Under the pieces are notes generated by a model, which saw only the letters and a list, made by a program, of their open reading frames with translations, was not told where the DNA came from and did no database searches. A program made the position numbers and the translations under genes. Shown here piece by piece: positions 21,026-31,760 of a DNA stretch of 38,247 nucleotides. Every line of letters starts with the position of its first letter. Positions within the stretch are counted from its first letter, which is position 1. The DNA comes from a virus: IMG/VR virus record IMGVR_UViG_3300046168_000008, positions 1 through 38,247 of that record; one strand, given 5' to 3'.

Positions 21026-24000
21026 TGCCTCTGTTAGTAAATAGCGTACCTAACTTAGCCCAAGGTGTATCGCAGCAACCTGACAATCTGCGTTATCCCG
21101 GTCAGTGTGACGAACAGATCAATGCTTGGGCTACTGTGGTTGAGGGACTGAAGAAGCGTCCTAATACCAACTACGTAAAGAATTTAGACACAGACGGCAC
21201 GGCTAATCTATTCACACACTTTGTTAAACGAGACCAAACGAACCAGTACATACTATCTGTATCTATAGGTAACGTAAGTGCTACGATGTTATCTCTATCG
21301 AGTACAGGTGCTACAGTTGCTAGAAACGTTCCCGTATCTATATCTTCAGCTGCCAGTCAATACCTTAGTCTTGGTACGTCTGTTACTGATCCGTTGAACG
21401 ATCTGAGAGCTTTGACTGTAGCTGACTATACGTTTCTTGTTAATAAGAGGAGAACAGTACGATCACGAAAAGATTCTCTAAGCTCACCCCCGGATAAACA
21501 AGCGTTAATAGCTGTTAAATTAGGTGACTACGAAAAATCTTATAGCGTTTACATTGATGGTGTGCTTGTTAGTCCGTCTAGTTCTTTAGAAAATTTCCAT
21601 AAGTACACAGACTCGTACTGGCAAAATCACACAGGAACAGTTGTACCTACTACTTACTATAGCGGGCCTTCAAGTGGAGGTGCTAGATCAGGCGTTTATG
21701 CTGATACAGAACACATTGCGGAGGACTTAGCTACTTGTATAGAAGATCAATACGCAACAACGAGGACAGGTATAGATGATTTTGATGTAGCCACTGGAGG
21801 CACTGGATGGTTGGACGCTGATAATAAGTTATATGTAATGGTTCGGGTCAGGACTAAAAATAACTTAGGGTTTAATCAAGTAGATCGATGGGAGAAACGT
21901 TACGTAAAAGCAAGCGACCCGAAGAAACTTGAGTTTACTGTTTTTCAAAACTCCCCTGATCCCTCTGATCCTACCACTACTTATGAGAATCGATCTGCTA
22001 AAGGTTTCTGTGAAGTATCCAACGGTATCATACAGCAATTTATATTTACTAATAAAGGTTCTAATTACGATAGCGACACCACTACTTACCCATTACAACT
22101 AGAATTAGTTCAAAAAGTATATGGTAGGTATATCAATAAAGGAGGAGGTGGAGGGCCGTTTAAGGGAGCACTGAATAAATACGTAAATGGTTGGGTAACC
22201 GCTCAAAACGACGCTACATCGTTACCTGCTGATCCTACATTCAATACACCTATATCTACAGCAACTTTAAGTCCTTTGTTAGTAATCCGTGACGGAAGTC
22301 TAATAAAAGTACAAAAGACTGTAATAGTATCTAATGGTGGTTCTCATTACTCATTAATCAATCCTCACGAATCTAGTTCTATAACTGAACCCGGCACTGG
22401 GTCTGAATGGGAATCTTTTTGGACAACCACTAGCTTAACAGCAGGAGCAACAGCTTGGGCTACTAACACATTCTATGACTTTACAGAAGATATAAGAGTA
22501 AGAACTACGGATGGTTTGCAGAACCAAGGACTTGATGTTATCTACAAAGAAGTAAATAGTATAACAGATTTACCAGCTCGTTGTTATGGTGGTTTCAGAG
22601 TAAAGGTTGCCGGTGATCCAGATATAAACCAAGACGATTACTTCGTAGAGTTTGACACTAAAGATGGAGAAGACTTTGGAGAAGGGGCTTGGGTTGAAAC
22701 TGTAGGATGGAACTACGACAATTCAAGTACGCCTTTACTGACAGGAGTAACTGTTGAGTTGGATGAAACGACTATGCCTATAACACTAAAGCCTGTGTTT
22801 AATGGTACAGAGATAATATCTTTTAAATTACAAGCACCACAAGAAGATGAATTTGCACAACCTACTCAAGAAATAGGGTGGAGGACGAGGAAGGCGGGTA
22901 ATGACTTTACTAACCCGATGCCAACGTTCGTTTCCACTGAGGGGAGTTTTGTTTCGTTAGGAGGAACTGTTTATTCGTGTATTAGCGACCACTATTCTAC
23001 AGCAGCTCTCACACCATCTAGTGCTACGACTCATTGGAGAGTTGTGATAAGCGGTTATCCCGTACAAGTGGACGCTTGGGCTGAAGGTGTTGAGTACGGT
23101 AGAGAGGTAAAAAAGACCATCAACGACGTCTTCTTCTTTAAGAACCGTTTAGGGTTTGTTACTGATACATCTGTTATCTTTAGCGAAGCAGACAACTACT
23201 TTAACTTCTTTAGAACTACCACACAACAGCTGCTAGATAGTGCTCCGATAGATGTCGGACTCAGTCACACCAAGGTAGCTATCCTACAACACGCTATACC
23301 GTTCCAAGAGAAGCTGATGCTGTTTAGTAAGCAGTCCCAGTTCGTGTTGAGAGGTGCAGATATACTAAGTCCTAAGACGGTAGCTATATCTCCTGTTACT
23401 GAGTACGATATATCAGACAGTGTAGAACCCGTAGCTCTCGGCAACTATATATACTTTACATTTAAACGTAACGACTTCGAAGGACTGTATGAATACTTTG
23501 TTGATAACAATACAGAAGTCTTTGATGCAGAGGAAGTTACACAACAAGTACCCAAGTACATACCAAACAACGTACGTAAGATAGCAGGTAGCCAAGCAGA
23601 GAATACATTGTGTATCGGTGTAGACAGCGACCTGAAGACGTTGTTCGTATATAAATACTTTTGGAGCAATAAAGAAAAGATACAAAGTGCTTGGATGAAG
23701 TTTACTTTTGATCGTGACGTTGTTGGTTTTGATTTCATAGACAGTAAATTGTACATGATAACCAAGGACACGGAAGGGTTGCACCTAGAGTTCTTGACAT
23801 TGGAAGACGGACTGACAGACGGTGACTTAGGTTATTCGTTGTTGTTAGACAGTCGAGTTGATGGTTCTGAGCTGACTGTCAGCTACAGTGCTTCTACTAA
23901 GAAGTCTACTATCAGTAACTTTCTATACGATCCTGCTGATGTAGAAGTATACAGCAAGGTAGGACATAAGTACGACTTTGTTAAGACAACAACGACAGCC

Positions 24001-24426
24001 GGAGAGGTAACAGGTGATATAACATCCGTACCGTTCTTTGCTGGTAAGCCGTACGATATGTTGTACAGGTTCTCTGATCAATCGTTAAAACAACCAACGG
24101 AACGAGGAGGTCGTAGTGCTTCTGATTATACCTACCAAACAATACGTAACGGTAGTATCAACTATGCAGACACTGGACACTTTGTTGTTGAAGTAACACC
24201 TGAGTACCGGGACACCTATAAGTATGTGTTTAATCCTGACATCACAGGAGCTAATCTTTTGTTAAACGAGTTCGTACCACAAGACGGTCACTTCAGATTT
24301 GCAGTACAAGGACAACCCGACAAGGTGACTATTGAAGTAAAGAGTGATAGTGCGTTGCCGTGTAAGTTGTTAGCTGCTGAGTTTGAATCGATGGTTGTAC
24401 CAAGGAGTAAACGATATGGGTCTTAG
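21025..24426 (+). CDS. Tail tubular protein B / nozzle (T7 gp12-like), 1133 aa
   Basis: Nozzle of the tail. The N-terminus (NSVPNLAQGVSQQPDNLRYPGQCDEQINAWATVVEGLKKRPNT) and later parts (FKNRLGFVTDTSVIFSEADNYFNFFRTTTQQLLDSAPIDV) are clear gp12 signatures. It is about 340 residues longer than T7 gp12 (794). Extra segments lie between the early core and residue about 700, including Gly-rich loops and a stretch near 630-680 (VSLGGTVYSCISDHYSTAALTP..) that resembles a small carbohydrate-binding module. These may form an added surface domain. Confidence 0.93.
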   Translation: MPLLVNSVPNLAQGVSQQPDNLRYPGQCDEQINAWATVVEGLKKRPNTNYVKNLDTDGTANLFTHFVKRDQTNQYILSVSIGNVSATMLSLSSTGATVARNVPVSISSAASQYLSLGTSVTDPLNDLRALTVADYTFLVNKRRTVRSRKDSLSSPPDKQALIAVKLGDYEKSYSVYIDGVLVSPSSSLENFHKYTDSYWQNHTGTVVPTTYYSGPSSGGARSGVYADTEHIAEDLATCIEDQYATTRTGIDDFDVATGGTGWLDADNKLYVMVRVRTKNNLGFNQVDRWEKRYVKASDPKKLEFTVFQNSPDPSDPTTTYENRSAKGFCEVSNGIIQQFIFTNKGSNYDSDTTTYPLQLELVQKVYGRYINKGGGGGPFKGALNKYVNGWVTAQNDATSLPADPTFNTPISTATLSPLLVIRDGSLIKVQKTVIVSNGGSHYSLINPHESSSITEPGTGSEWESFWTTTSLTAGATAWATNTFYDFTEDIRVRTTDGLQNQGLDVIYKEVNSITDLPARCYGGFRVKVAGDPDINQDDYFVEFDTKDGEDFGEGAWVETVGWNYDNSSTPLLTGVTVELDETTMPITLKPVFNGTEIISFKLQAPQEDEFAQPTQEIGWRTRKAGNDFTNPMPTFVSTEGSFVSLGGTVYSCISDHYSTAALTPSSATTHWRVVISGYPVQVDAWAEGVEYGREVKKTINDVFFFKNRLGFVTDTSVIFSEADNYFNFFRTTTQQLLDSAPIDVGLSHTKVAILQHAIPFQEKLMLFSKQSQFVLRGADILSPKTVAISPVTEYDISDSVEPVALGNYIYFTFKRNDFEGLYEYFVDNNTEVFDAEEVTQQVPKYIPNNVRKIAGSQAENTLCIGVDSDLKTLFVYKYFWSNKEKIQSAWMKFTFDRDVVGFDFIDSKLYMITKDTEGLHLEFLTLEDGLTDGDLGYSLLLDSRVDGSELTVSYSASTKKSTISNFLYDPADVEVYSKVGHKYDFVKTTTTAGEVTGDITSVPFFAGKPYDMLYRFSDQSLKQPTERGGRSASDYTYQTIRNGSINYADTGHFVVEVTPEYRDTYKYVFNPDITGANLLLNEFVPQDGHFRFAVQGQPDKVTIEVKSDSALPCKLLAAEFESMVVPRSKRYGS

Positions 24427-24853
24427 GGTAGAGGAAGCTATGCCGGACATGGATGCGTTCGAATTGTACGACGATATGAGAGAAGAGGACATGATGGAAT
24501 GTATCGGTTTAATGCACCACCCAAAGGACGCAGTTAATATATCGTTTGAAACAAGCAGTAAGTGTTATTCACTACGAGGTAACGACGGTTTATATTGCAG
24601 CTTTGGTGTCGCTCCACACGAGAACGTTGGTGTTGTTTGGTTGTTAGGAACACGACGATTGGCTACAGCTAAGAAATACTTTCTTAAACATTCTAAACAA
24701 TGGGTAGACGAGATGATGATAGGTTTTGACTTTCTGACGAACGTCGTAATGAAGACTAACACGTTGAGTTACAGGTGGTTGCAATGGTTGGGTGCTGAGT
24801 TTAGCGATTGCCAGTACGACGGGTATATGTCATTTATATTAGAGAGGAAGTAA
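24416..24853 (+). CDS. Internal virion protein A-like, GNAT-fold (T7 gp13-like), 145 aa
   Basis: Starts at ATG 24416 after AAGGAGTAAACGAT, 11 bases inside the gp12 gene; an ATG at 24383 would add 11 residues read inside gp12. The region around GVVWLLGTRRLA...AKKYFLKHSKQWVDEM resembles the GNAT acetyltransferase-like fold of the gp13 family. In T7 gp13 acts in virion assembly. Active acetylation is not shown. Confidence 0.8.
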   Translation: MGLRVEEAMPDMDAFELYDDMREEDMMECIGLMHHPKDAVNISFETSSKCYSLRGNDGLYCSFGVAPHENVGVVWLLGTRRLATAKKYFLKHSKQWVDEMMIGFDFLTNVVMKTNTLSYRWLQWLGAEFSDCQYDGYMSFILERK

Positions 24854-24858
24854 TTGAT

Positions 24859-25509
24859 ATGTGTTTTCCATTAATAGGAGCAGCAATGTTAGGTTATGGT
24901 TCGGCCACAGCAGCAACAGCAGCTACAGGTATTACGGCTACGGGTCTTGGTATAATGGCAGGTACGACTGCGTTGGGTGTAGCTTCTCCGATTTTAAGTG
25001 CAGCAGGACAGCGTCAACAAGCTAAGGCACAGATGGCGTTTCAAGCTCAACAGCAAAAACAAGCACAGAAAAAATTAGGGTATCAACAAACCGCCTCTCT
25101 CTTAGAACAAGATCAAAAAGAGGAAGCACTTAAACAACAACAACGTATGATAGCCCTTAAAAGCCAAGCGTTGAAAGATAGAGCAGGTGTTATACTAGCT
25201 GAAAGAGGAGCTGGAGGGCGAGTAGCTGAAACTGTTTTAGGTGAGTATGACCGCGAACTTGGCGACCATCAACAAAAACTACTACGACAACAAGAGTTGT
25301 ATTCTATGCAATACGGTTTAGGATTACAACAACTAGGGTTACAGCATCAACAAGAAATGTTATCATTAAGCCAACCTGTTGATGTTCAAAGTCCTTTAGT
25401 CACAGGTGTACAAGCTTTAAGCGGTGGTTTGCAGGGGGCGGGTGCTGGTTTAACTTTAGCGAGAGCAGGGATAAAACGTAAGTCAAGTTCACCAAGAAAG
25501 GACGTATAA
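24859..25509 (+). CDS. Internal virion protein B (T7 gp14-like), 216 aa
   Basis: T7 gp14 slot. The N-terminus is Gly and Ala-rich and hydrophobic (LIGAAMLGYGSATAATAATGI), fitting a protein that enters the outer membrane during ejection; then a long Gln and Lys-rich coiled-coil region. ATG 24859 follows AGAGAGGAAG. The stop overlaps the next start (TAATG). Confidence 0.85.
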   Translation: MCFPLIGAAMLGYGSATAATAATGITATGLGIMAGTTALGVASPILSAAGQRQQAKAQMAFQAQQQKQAQKKLGYQQTASLLEQDQKEEALKQQQRMIALKSQALKDRAGVILAERGAGGRVAETVLGEYDRELGDHQQKLLRQQELYSMQYGLGLQQLGLQHQQEMLSLSQPVDVQSPLVTGVQALSGGLQGAGAGLTLARAGIKRKSSSPRKDV

Positions 25510-27269
25510 TGGCACAATTACAACAATTAGGGCCAGCTGCTCCAATTCAACCTGTTGATCTCCCCAGTTTTCAATATAGTTTAGCTAACGTAAGGGTCGG
25601 GAGAAGTAAGCTATCAAATTTAGCAGAGGCTCTTTCAGGTATAAATCCTGCACTAGAACAGTTTGGTAGATTAAGTTTAGCCAAACAACAACTTGAGCAA
25701 GAGCAAGCTGAAAGGATTGAAAAAGAAAGGGAAGAGGCAATGGCTAAAGGTAGGGAGGCGTTTTTTTCAGACCCTACTGGGATGTCAGAAAGTCTTAAAT
25801 CAGCTGCTCGTCGAGGTGCAGAAACAGGAGTAATACCTGAAGCACAGAATGTACCTTTTTTGATAGGGGGTTCTCAAGCTTTAGGAGAGGTATTAGTACG
25901 TAGAGATTATCGTGCTATGCTTAGAGACTTAGTATCCGATACTGTGGACGTAGAAGCAACCATACTGCAAAACAGAAAAGCATTTTTAGAACGGCAAGAA
26001 TTTTCTAATCCTCTTGTTAAATCTTTTATAGTAGACTCTGTATTAGATGTAGAAGACGAGTTTCGTAAAAATGTACAATCAAGATTGGATGATGTACAGG
26101 TAGAAACGAATAAAAGAAGTTGGCTTGAACTCGGTAGGGACTCTATAGGCCAAGCTATAGCAGGTGTAGTTGATATTAATGACCCTACTATTCAAAGGTG
26201 GATCAATCATCCAGTAGGTATATTCAAAAGTTCGCGAAAGTTTGCTTGGGATAATTTAATAAAAGAAGACTTAAAAGAGGGTTTGCTTACTGGTACATAC
26301 ACTCCATCGCAAGTTACAGGCTTTCTTGATAAACTAAGTGAATGGGATATAGGAGGCGGTGTTAAATACGCAGACGCTGAAACAGGAAATGCTATATTGG
26401 AGTTTCGTGGTTATGTTGAAGGTCAACGAGCTGTACTAGAAAACAAAGCTAAAGAGAAAATAAACTTAGAATACGACCAAGCACTTACTACAGCCTCTTT
26501 AGCTTTTTTTGCTGAATATAAAGAGACAGGCACAATATCAGAAGATACATTTAAAACCCAAACTGATTTGGCTATAGAAAAAGTCCCTTACCATAAACGA
26601 CAGGCTTTGTTGGCTGATATTAGGCAAAGCTATTCTAGTCAAGGCAAACTTAAAGACGAAGCTACTGTTGTTGTTTTTGATGATTTAAATGATTTAATCG
26701 AAGACGGTACTGATACAGATTTTACAAAAAGTGAAATAAAAAGAGCAGTAAACTCAGGTCAAATAACACAAGAACAATACGATAAATTAAACATACGACT
26801 AGAAAATTCCAGAAGCTTTGATGAGCGAATATTAAAAAATGCTAGTTACATTGAACTAAAAGCTGATTATAATGAAATAATTACAGGATTTAGACGTTCC
26901 AAAGGAATATACGACTTTGACCCTCAGTCTACTAAAAACTTCTTTCAAACAATTGACAGTACGGGGAAAGATATTTCAGGTGAAGTTGAAGACGTGTTGG
27001 ATGTAACAAGAACTGTATACGGTTATATTAAAAAAGAAAAAGGAGAACCAAGAGCTAAAATATTTCTTAACAGGCAGTATAGAGTGTTTGACAGAAGCCT
27101 AAGAGGTGCTCTTGAAAATAAATTTAATAAATTAATTGCTGAAGGAAACAGTACCGAACAAGCACGTGAATTCGTGTTGGAAGCCCAAGATGAGATCGCT
27201 AAAAAAATATTTGACACTTGGGTTACTGATTCCGTCAATGTAGCAAAGACTATGTACGGACTAAAGTAA
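25509..27269 (+). CDS. Internal virion protein C (T7 gp15-like), 586 aa
   Basis: Long, charged helical protein in the gp15 slot; the T7 protein (747 aa) forms the periplasmic part of the ejection channel. Shorter than T7. Identified by order and size; only weak sequence resemblance is visible. Confidence 0.8.
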   Translation: MAQLQQLGPAAPIQPVDLPSFQYSLANVRVGRSKLSNLAEALSGINPALEQFGRLSLAKQQLEQEQAERIEKEREEAMAKGREAFFSDPTGMSESLKSAARRGAETGVIPEAQNVPFLIGGSQALGEVLVRRDYRAMLRDLVSDTVDVEATILQNRKAFLERQEFSNPLVKSFIVDSVLDVEDEFRKNVQSRLDDVQVETNKRSWLELGRDSIGQAIAGVVDINDPTIQRWINHPVGIFKSSRKFAWDNLIKEDLKEGLLTGTYTPSQVTGFLDKLSEWDIGGGVKYADAETGNAILEFRGYVEGQRAVLENKAKEKINLEYDQALTTASLAFFAEYKETGTISEDTFKTQTDLAIEKVPYHKRQALLADIRQSYSSQGKLKDEATVVVFDDLNDLIEDGTDTDFTKSEIKRAVNSGQITQEQYDKLNIRLENSRSFDERILKNASYIELKADYNEIITGFRRSKGIYDFDPQSTKNFFQTIDSTGKDISGEVEDVLDVTRTVYGYIKKEKGEPRAKIFLNRQYRVFDRSLRGALENKFNKLIAEGNSTEQAREFVLEAQDEIAKKIFDTWVTDSVNVAKTMYGLK

Positions 27270-30200
27270 TGGATGACGAAGATAAAATAATTACGGAAGA
27301 GGAAAAGAAAAAGCTTACTGAACAAGTAACTAAACCTATCCTTAAAGAAGCAGAAGAACGTATGATCGCGGGTGTCCGTACTCGTAAGCCTGTTAAGCCT
27401 CTTACTAGGCAAGAACAGATAGAAGCTACACCTGAAGGACAAATACCACAAAGATTACGTCCGGGTGCTCCTACTAGCGACCGTATAGAACTGCCCACTA
27501 CTTTACCACAGCACGGAGTTAAGGCTTTATACAACGATGGAGAACGTATTCTTGAAAGAGCTTCTCACATAACCAATTTACCACCTGAGAGTCCGTTTAC
27601 TCACACTATTGCCCACCGTATAGCTAAGGGTGATCCGTTTTCGTCAGAAGCACTGGAGGAAGGTAAAAAGGAAACAATGAAGCTCGTGCGGGCTGGCATT
27701 ATTCCTAACCCTAACTACGAAGGTTTTTCAGGTAAAGTACAACAAGCTTACGAGATGTTTGCTCCGTTGGTTGTGGAAGTAGGACTACCTATGATGCAGG
27801 GTATAGCTACTTCTCCTTTACTGATCTCACCTGTACCGGGTTCTCGACCTCTTTACTTTGGCGGTTTAGGTGCAACTTCAGGTGTGGCTAATATGTGGGC
27901 ACAGCAGATGCGTATAGGATACGGGCATCAAGAAGAAACTTCGTATCAAGAAGCAGCAGCAGCGATGGCTTGGGGTATGATTCCCGGTGTTAAGACTGGT
28001 AAGGATATGTCAAAATCAGCAACCGTAGTGCTCCGTGGTTTTGAAGGTGCTGTAATGGCAGGAGGAGAAAACGCCACACACCAAGGACTTGAATTACTAT
28101 ACGGTAAAAGAGGTGAGTTTAAAGTAGGAGAACTAGGACTGACATCAGCGGGTGGTGCAGCTATCGGTGGAGTATTAGGACGTTTAGAGTCTGCTCTTGT
28201 TAAGTATGAACCAAAAGAAAAGGCAGCACCTCTACTACGAAAAGCGATTAAAGACGAACTTCGGGGGGCAAGGAAAGAACTAGCACGTTTAAAGAAAGCT
28301 GGACAACGTCGTGGTTTAAAAACATACGAAGCAAAGATAGCAAAGCTAGAGAAGAAGTTTAACGATCTAAGAGAGCCAGAAGATAAGATACTACAAAGAG
28401 CTATAGACGAACTTGAAGAGTTTGAACAACAACAAGTAGAAGCTATAGAGTCGTACGCTAAAGAGTTTCAACAAAGCAAAGCAGCTGAGGTACTGAAGGA
28501 AAGCGATGTTAAGGCTGAAGCACCTGCGATTGAAGCACCTACTCCAAAACCTGAAGGAGAAGTAAAACAACAAGCTAGAGAGGCATTGGATGACTTTATG
28601 GCTGGAGGTGGTACTCGTGATGTTGATCCTGAGACAGGCAAGATACTTGATACTGAAGACGAAGTAAAAGCACGTTTGTTAACATCTGATGCTGAAAAAC
28701 AACGACTAATAAACTCCGTACAAGATGCTATCAAGGAAGACTTGAAGAATGTAAAGGGTGGTCGTGAAGGACAAGTTGAATACTTAGCTAAAGTACAGCG
28801 TGAGTTGGACAGAAGACTAGGCACTGACATGGGTGAAGAGTTTGCACTTGTGTTAAAAGCTGCACAGTTAAGTGACAATATAGAAGTAGCGGATGCTATC
28901 AATGAGTTGTCCATTCAGATGTCAGCTAACGGTGCTATCATGGTGAAAGGTTTTGATGATTTGTTGAAGCTGACTCGTGAGAAAGATTTTAACAACCCTG
29001 AAGATTTAAACGACGCAATGGTTTCAATGCACAAGTTAATACCTCAAATGTTGGGGTGGAAGAAAGCGGGTAGTGCTGCTGGTCGTTTGTTGCAATCAAG
29101 GAAATATACTAAGGATCAGCTTGAAATGAAGGTTGAGCAGTTGGAAACCCAGATGGAGGAAAACTTGGTTAACAATTTAAAATCTTCTAAGGACATGACT
29201 CCTGAAGAACTCGATAAGCAGATAAAAACTTTTGGTGATATAGAAGCTGTTAAACGTTTACTAAAAGCTGTACAACAATCGAACGACGTTAGTGAAGTAA
29301 AAGACATTTTAATAAAACAACAACAAGCGTTTCAAAATAAGAGCACATTAAAGAAAAACTTTGAACAAGGTGCTAACTTATACACGAAAGTAAGAGATGC
29401 AGGTATGGATGTTCTGTACTCTAGTATGTTGTCTGCTCCTACCACTCTTATAAAAGTAGGTTTAGGTAATGCTGTTATGTCTCGTTACAACTCTTGGATG
29501 GGTAAAGTAGGGGCTAAATATATGGCTTTAAATCCATATGCACGACGTGGCATGACTAAGCAACAATTTGAAGAAGCTTATGACTTTTGGGCTAGAGTGT
29601 CTACGACTTACGGAGAGTTTAATGACATTGCTTTACAGGAAGCTAGAAAAGCTTTTAAGTCAGGAATATCTGATTTACGTAGTCATTTTGAAAGAGTAGG
29701 AGAGTCTGCTTTATCAATGGAGCGTACTGGATTGAATGGGGCGTTAGGTCAGTCGTTAGAGAACGTAGGTCAGTTTATAGATGTACCCGGTAAAGCGATG
29801 GCAGCTATAGATGCTCGTTCCAGAATGAGAATTGCACACGCCATGACTAAAGCTAAAGCTGTGTATGATTATCGCATAGCAAGAGCAAACGGTGAAGAAG
29901 TGCCTGATAATTTCGACGCATACTACAAAGGTTTTCTTAATAGAGTATTCACGGAAGACGGCACACGTTTAATGACTGAAGATCAAGCAAGAAGACAAGC
30001 TATTCTTAACGCTGAGAAAGAAGGTGTTAAAGCTGAGAATATGGCTTCTTATATTGAAAACTATTTAAAGAATAATTGGGATAAGAACACTAGTAATTTT
30101 GTTGATTATGTACAGCGGAATGTAAAGGAAGTTACTTTTACGGACGAGTTAGGTGAGTTTGCTAATATGACTTGGGCTGAAAAGGGAGCCTTAAAACCGA

Positions 30201-31720
30201 TAGAAAATCTACTCGCTAGTTTTCCGTTGCTTAAAACAATTATAAGTCCGTTTCAAAGAACTGGTAGGAACATTATAAGAGAAGGTTTAAGCACCACTTC
30301 AGCACTTGCAGATGTACCCGGTATAAGAAAGTTTTCAGATCAAATATGGGCAAAAACTACTCAAGATTTAAATAGTGGTGATCCAATTATTGCAGCAAGG
30401 GCTAAAGGCAGACAAATCGTGGGAGCAGGCATTATAGCAACTGCTTGGGGTATGGCTGAAGCAGGTCTATATCAAGGAATGATTGGGCAGAACTGGAAAA
30501 AGCGTGAGAATGTAGAAATAGGTACAGGATTAAGCGATTACCAACTACGGATACCAGTAGGAGATGAAGTACTAGCTCAAGATATAAACGCTCTTGAACC
30601 TTTTGCCACGGTGTTGAATATAGTTGCAGACATTCATACGCTTTCTAAAGGTAGCATGGCACAACGTAAAGAAGCTATGACAGCTCTAGGAATCCTGCAA
30701 CTTGTTGTCTCTAATAATATAGGTAATAAATCATACTTTAAAAATCTTGGGGATGCTATTGAGCTTGTTACAGCTACTAGCGAGTCAGAGGAAGCATTAG
30801 ATGCCAAAAGATCAAGACTACTAAAGGGTATGTTCGGCTCGGCTGTGCCGTCTGCTATGAACGCTATGTCAATGGCTACTGATGATTTCAGGAGGCGTAG
30901 TGATAATATGATGCAACTTTTAGGCAAACGTATTGGAGGTATAGCTAGAGAAGTACCACCGTATCGTGATATGTTTGGCGATCCTCAACCGCTTCATAAA
31001 ACAGATCGTCTAAAAGCTTTTAGTTTGTTTAATCCTTTTCGGGTCAGTAAGCAGATAATGGATGTAGAAGACTATGTTGTTACTGACGAGGACGGTCTTA
31101 GGAGTTTCAATAAAGAGAAGCTTGCGGGTATAGATTTAAAAGAAAAAGTAAACGGAAAACCTAACCCTAATTATAACGAAGAAGCTGTGCGGAACGCTGC
31201 GTGGGCTATTGCTATTGAATTAGATGGTGAGTATCACTTTAACGGAGGAACTACTACTAAAGACGGTGTAGACTTGCAAGAAATAGTACATCCTGAAACT
31301 CGTATTGATGCGTTTGAAGCGTGGCAAAAAGAGTACCAAACAATTAAACTAGACGGGTTAAATGTTAAACAAGCTACTGTATTACTCGGTAAAAAGCTTA
31401 CAACTCCTACTAAATTAAACCCAAATAAAGCACCTGAAGGTTTTAAGCAGGAGGACTTTAGATTGAAGAAGTTAAATCAGATGCTAGGTAAATTTAGAGA
31501 GGTTGCTTACAAAAAAGTAAAAATGCAATATCCTGTATTAATGGAACAAGAGAAAGAAAATAAAGTACGAAACATTTTATTAACTACTTCACCTAATGCT
31601 AAACAGTTAGAACGTATAACATCGGATATGCCTGTTGAAGAATACAAGAAGACTCAACCTAGTACAAGGTTACAGGAATTGTTAGGTAAGACTCCGTATA
31701 AAGCAGTAACCTTAGACTAA
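27269..31720 (+). CDS. Internal virion protein D (T7 gp16-like), 1483 aa
   Basis: Largest gene of the window, in the gp16 slot. Long helical regions, a coiled-coil stretch (about 320-410), Gly-rich and hydrophobic segments (for example GAGIIATAWGMAEAGLYQGMIG) that could enter membranes, matching the channel-forming role of T7 gp16 (1318 aa). T7 gp16 carries a lytic transglycosylase at its N-terminus; no such motif is seen here, so its wall-cutting step may be missing or different. Confidence 0.85.
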   Translation: MDDEDKIITEEEKKKLTEQVTKPILKEAEERMIAGVRTRKPVKPLTRQEQIEATPEGQIPQRLRPGAPTSDRIELPTTLPQHGVKALYNDGERILERASHITNLPPESPFTHTIAHRIAKGDPFSSEALEEGKKETMKLVRAGIIPNPNYEGFSGKVQQAYEMFAPLVVEVGLPMMQGIATSPLLISPVPGSRPLYFGGLGATSGVANMWAQQMRIGYGHQEETSYQEAAAAMAWGMIPGVKTGKDMSKSATVVLRGFEGAVMAGGENATHQGLELLYGKRGEFKVGELGLTSAGGAAIGGVLGRLESALVKYEPKEKAAPLLRKAIKDELRGARKELARLKKAGQRRGLKTYEAKIAKLEKKFNDLREPEDKILQRAIDELEEFEQQQVEAIESYAKEFQQSKAAEVLKESDVKAEAPAIEAPTPKPEGEVKQQAREALDDFMAGGGTRDVDPETGKILDTEDEVKARLLTSDAEKQRLINSVQDAIKEDLKNVKGGREGQVEYLAKVQRELDRRLGTDMGEEFALVLKAAQLSDNIEVADAINELSIQMSANGAIMVKGFDDLLKLTREKDFNNPEDLNDAMVSMHKLIPQMLGWKKAGSAAGRLLQSRKYTKDQLEMKVEQLETQMEENLVNNLKSSKDMTPEELDKQIKTFGDIEAVKRLLKAVQQSNDVSEVKDILIKQQQAFQNKSTLKKNFEQGANLYTKVRDAGMDVLYSSMLSAPTTLIKVGLGNAVMSRYNSWMGKVGAKYMALNPYARRGMTKQQFEEAYDFWARVSTTYGEFNDIALQEARKAFKSGISDLRSHFERVGESALSMERTGLNGALGQSLENVGQFIDVPGKAMAAIDARSRMRIAHAMTKAKAVYDYRIARANGEEVPDNFDAYYKGFLNRVFTEDGTRLMTEDQARRQAILNAEKEGVKAENMASYIENYLKNNWDKNTSNFVDYVQRNVKEVTFTDELGEFANMTWAEKGALKPIENLLASFPLLKTIISPFQRTGRNIIREGLSTTSALADVPGIRKFSDQIWAKTTQDLNSGDPIIAARAKGRQIVGAGIIATAWGMAEAGLYQGMIGQNWKKRENVEIGTGLSDYQLRIPVGDEVLAQDINALEPFATVLNIVADIHTLSKGSMAQRKEAMTALGILQLVVSNNIGNKSYFKNLGDAIELVTATSESEEALDAKRSRLLKGMFGSAVPSAMNAMSMATDDFRRRSDNMMQLLGKRIGGIAREVPPYRDMFGDPQPLHKTDRLKAFSLFNPFRVSKQIMDVEDYVVTDEDGLRSFNKEKLAGIDLKEKVNGKPNPNYNEEAVRNAAWAIAIELDGEYHFNGGTTTKDGVDLQEIVHPETRIDAFEAWQKEYQTIKLDGLNVKQATVLLGKKLTTPTKLNPNKAPEGFKQEDFRLKKLNQMLGKFREVAYKKVKMQYPVLMEQEKENKVRNILLTTSPNAKQLERITSDMPVEEYKKTQPSTRLQELLGKTPYKAVTLD

Positions 31721-31742
31721 GTGCTTGAACTCCTCGCTCAAT

Positions 31743-31756
31743 AAGTAATAATATAA
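31743..31756 (+). promoter_or_regulatory. Repeated 14-mer before tail fibre gene
   Basis: AAGTAATAATATAA, identical to 13597-13610, just before the tail fibre start at 31761. Candidate late promoter or leader. Confidence 0.4.
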
Positions 31757-31760
31757 TATC

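Noticed and set aside
24383-24415. Upstream start of the gp13-like gene
   Set aside because: Adds residues read inside the nozzle gene; the ATG at 24416 has the clear AAGGAG site.
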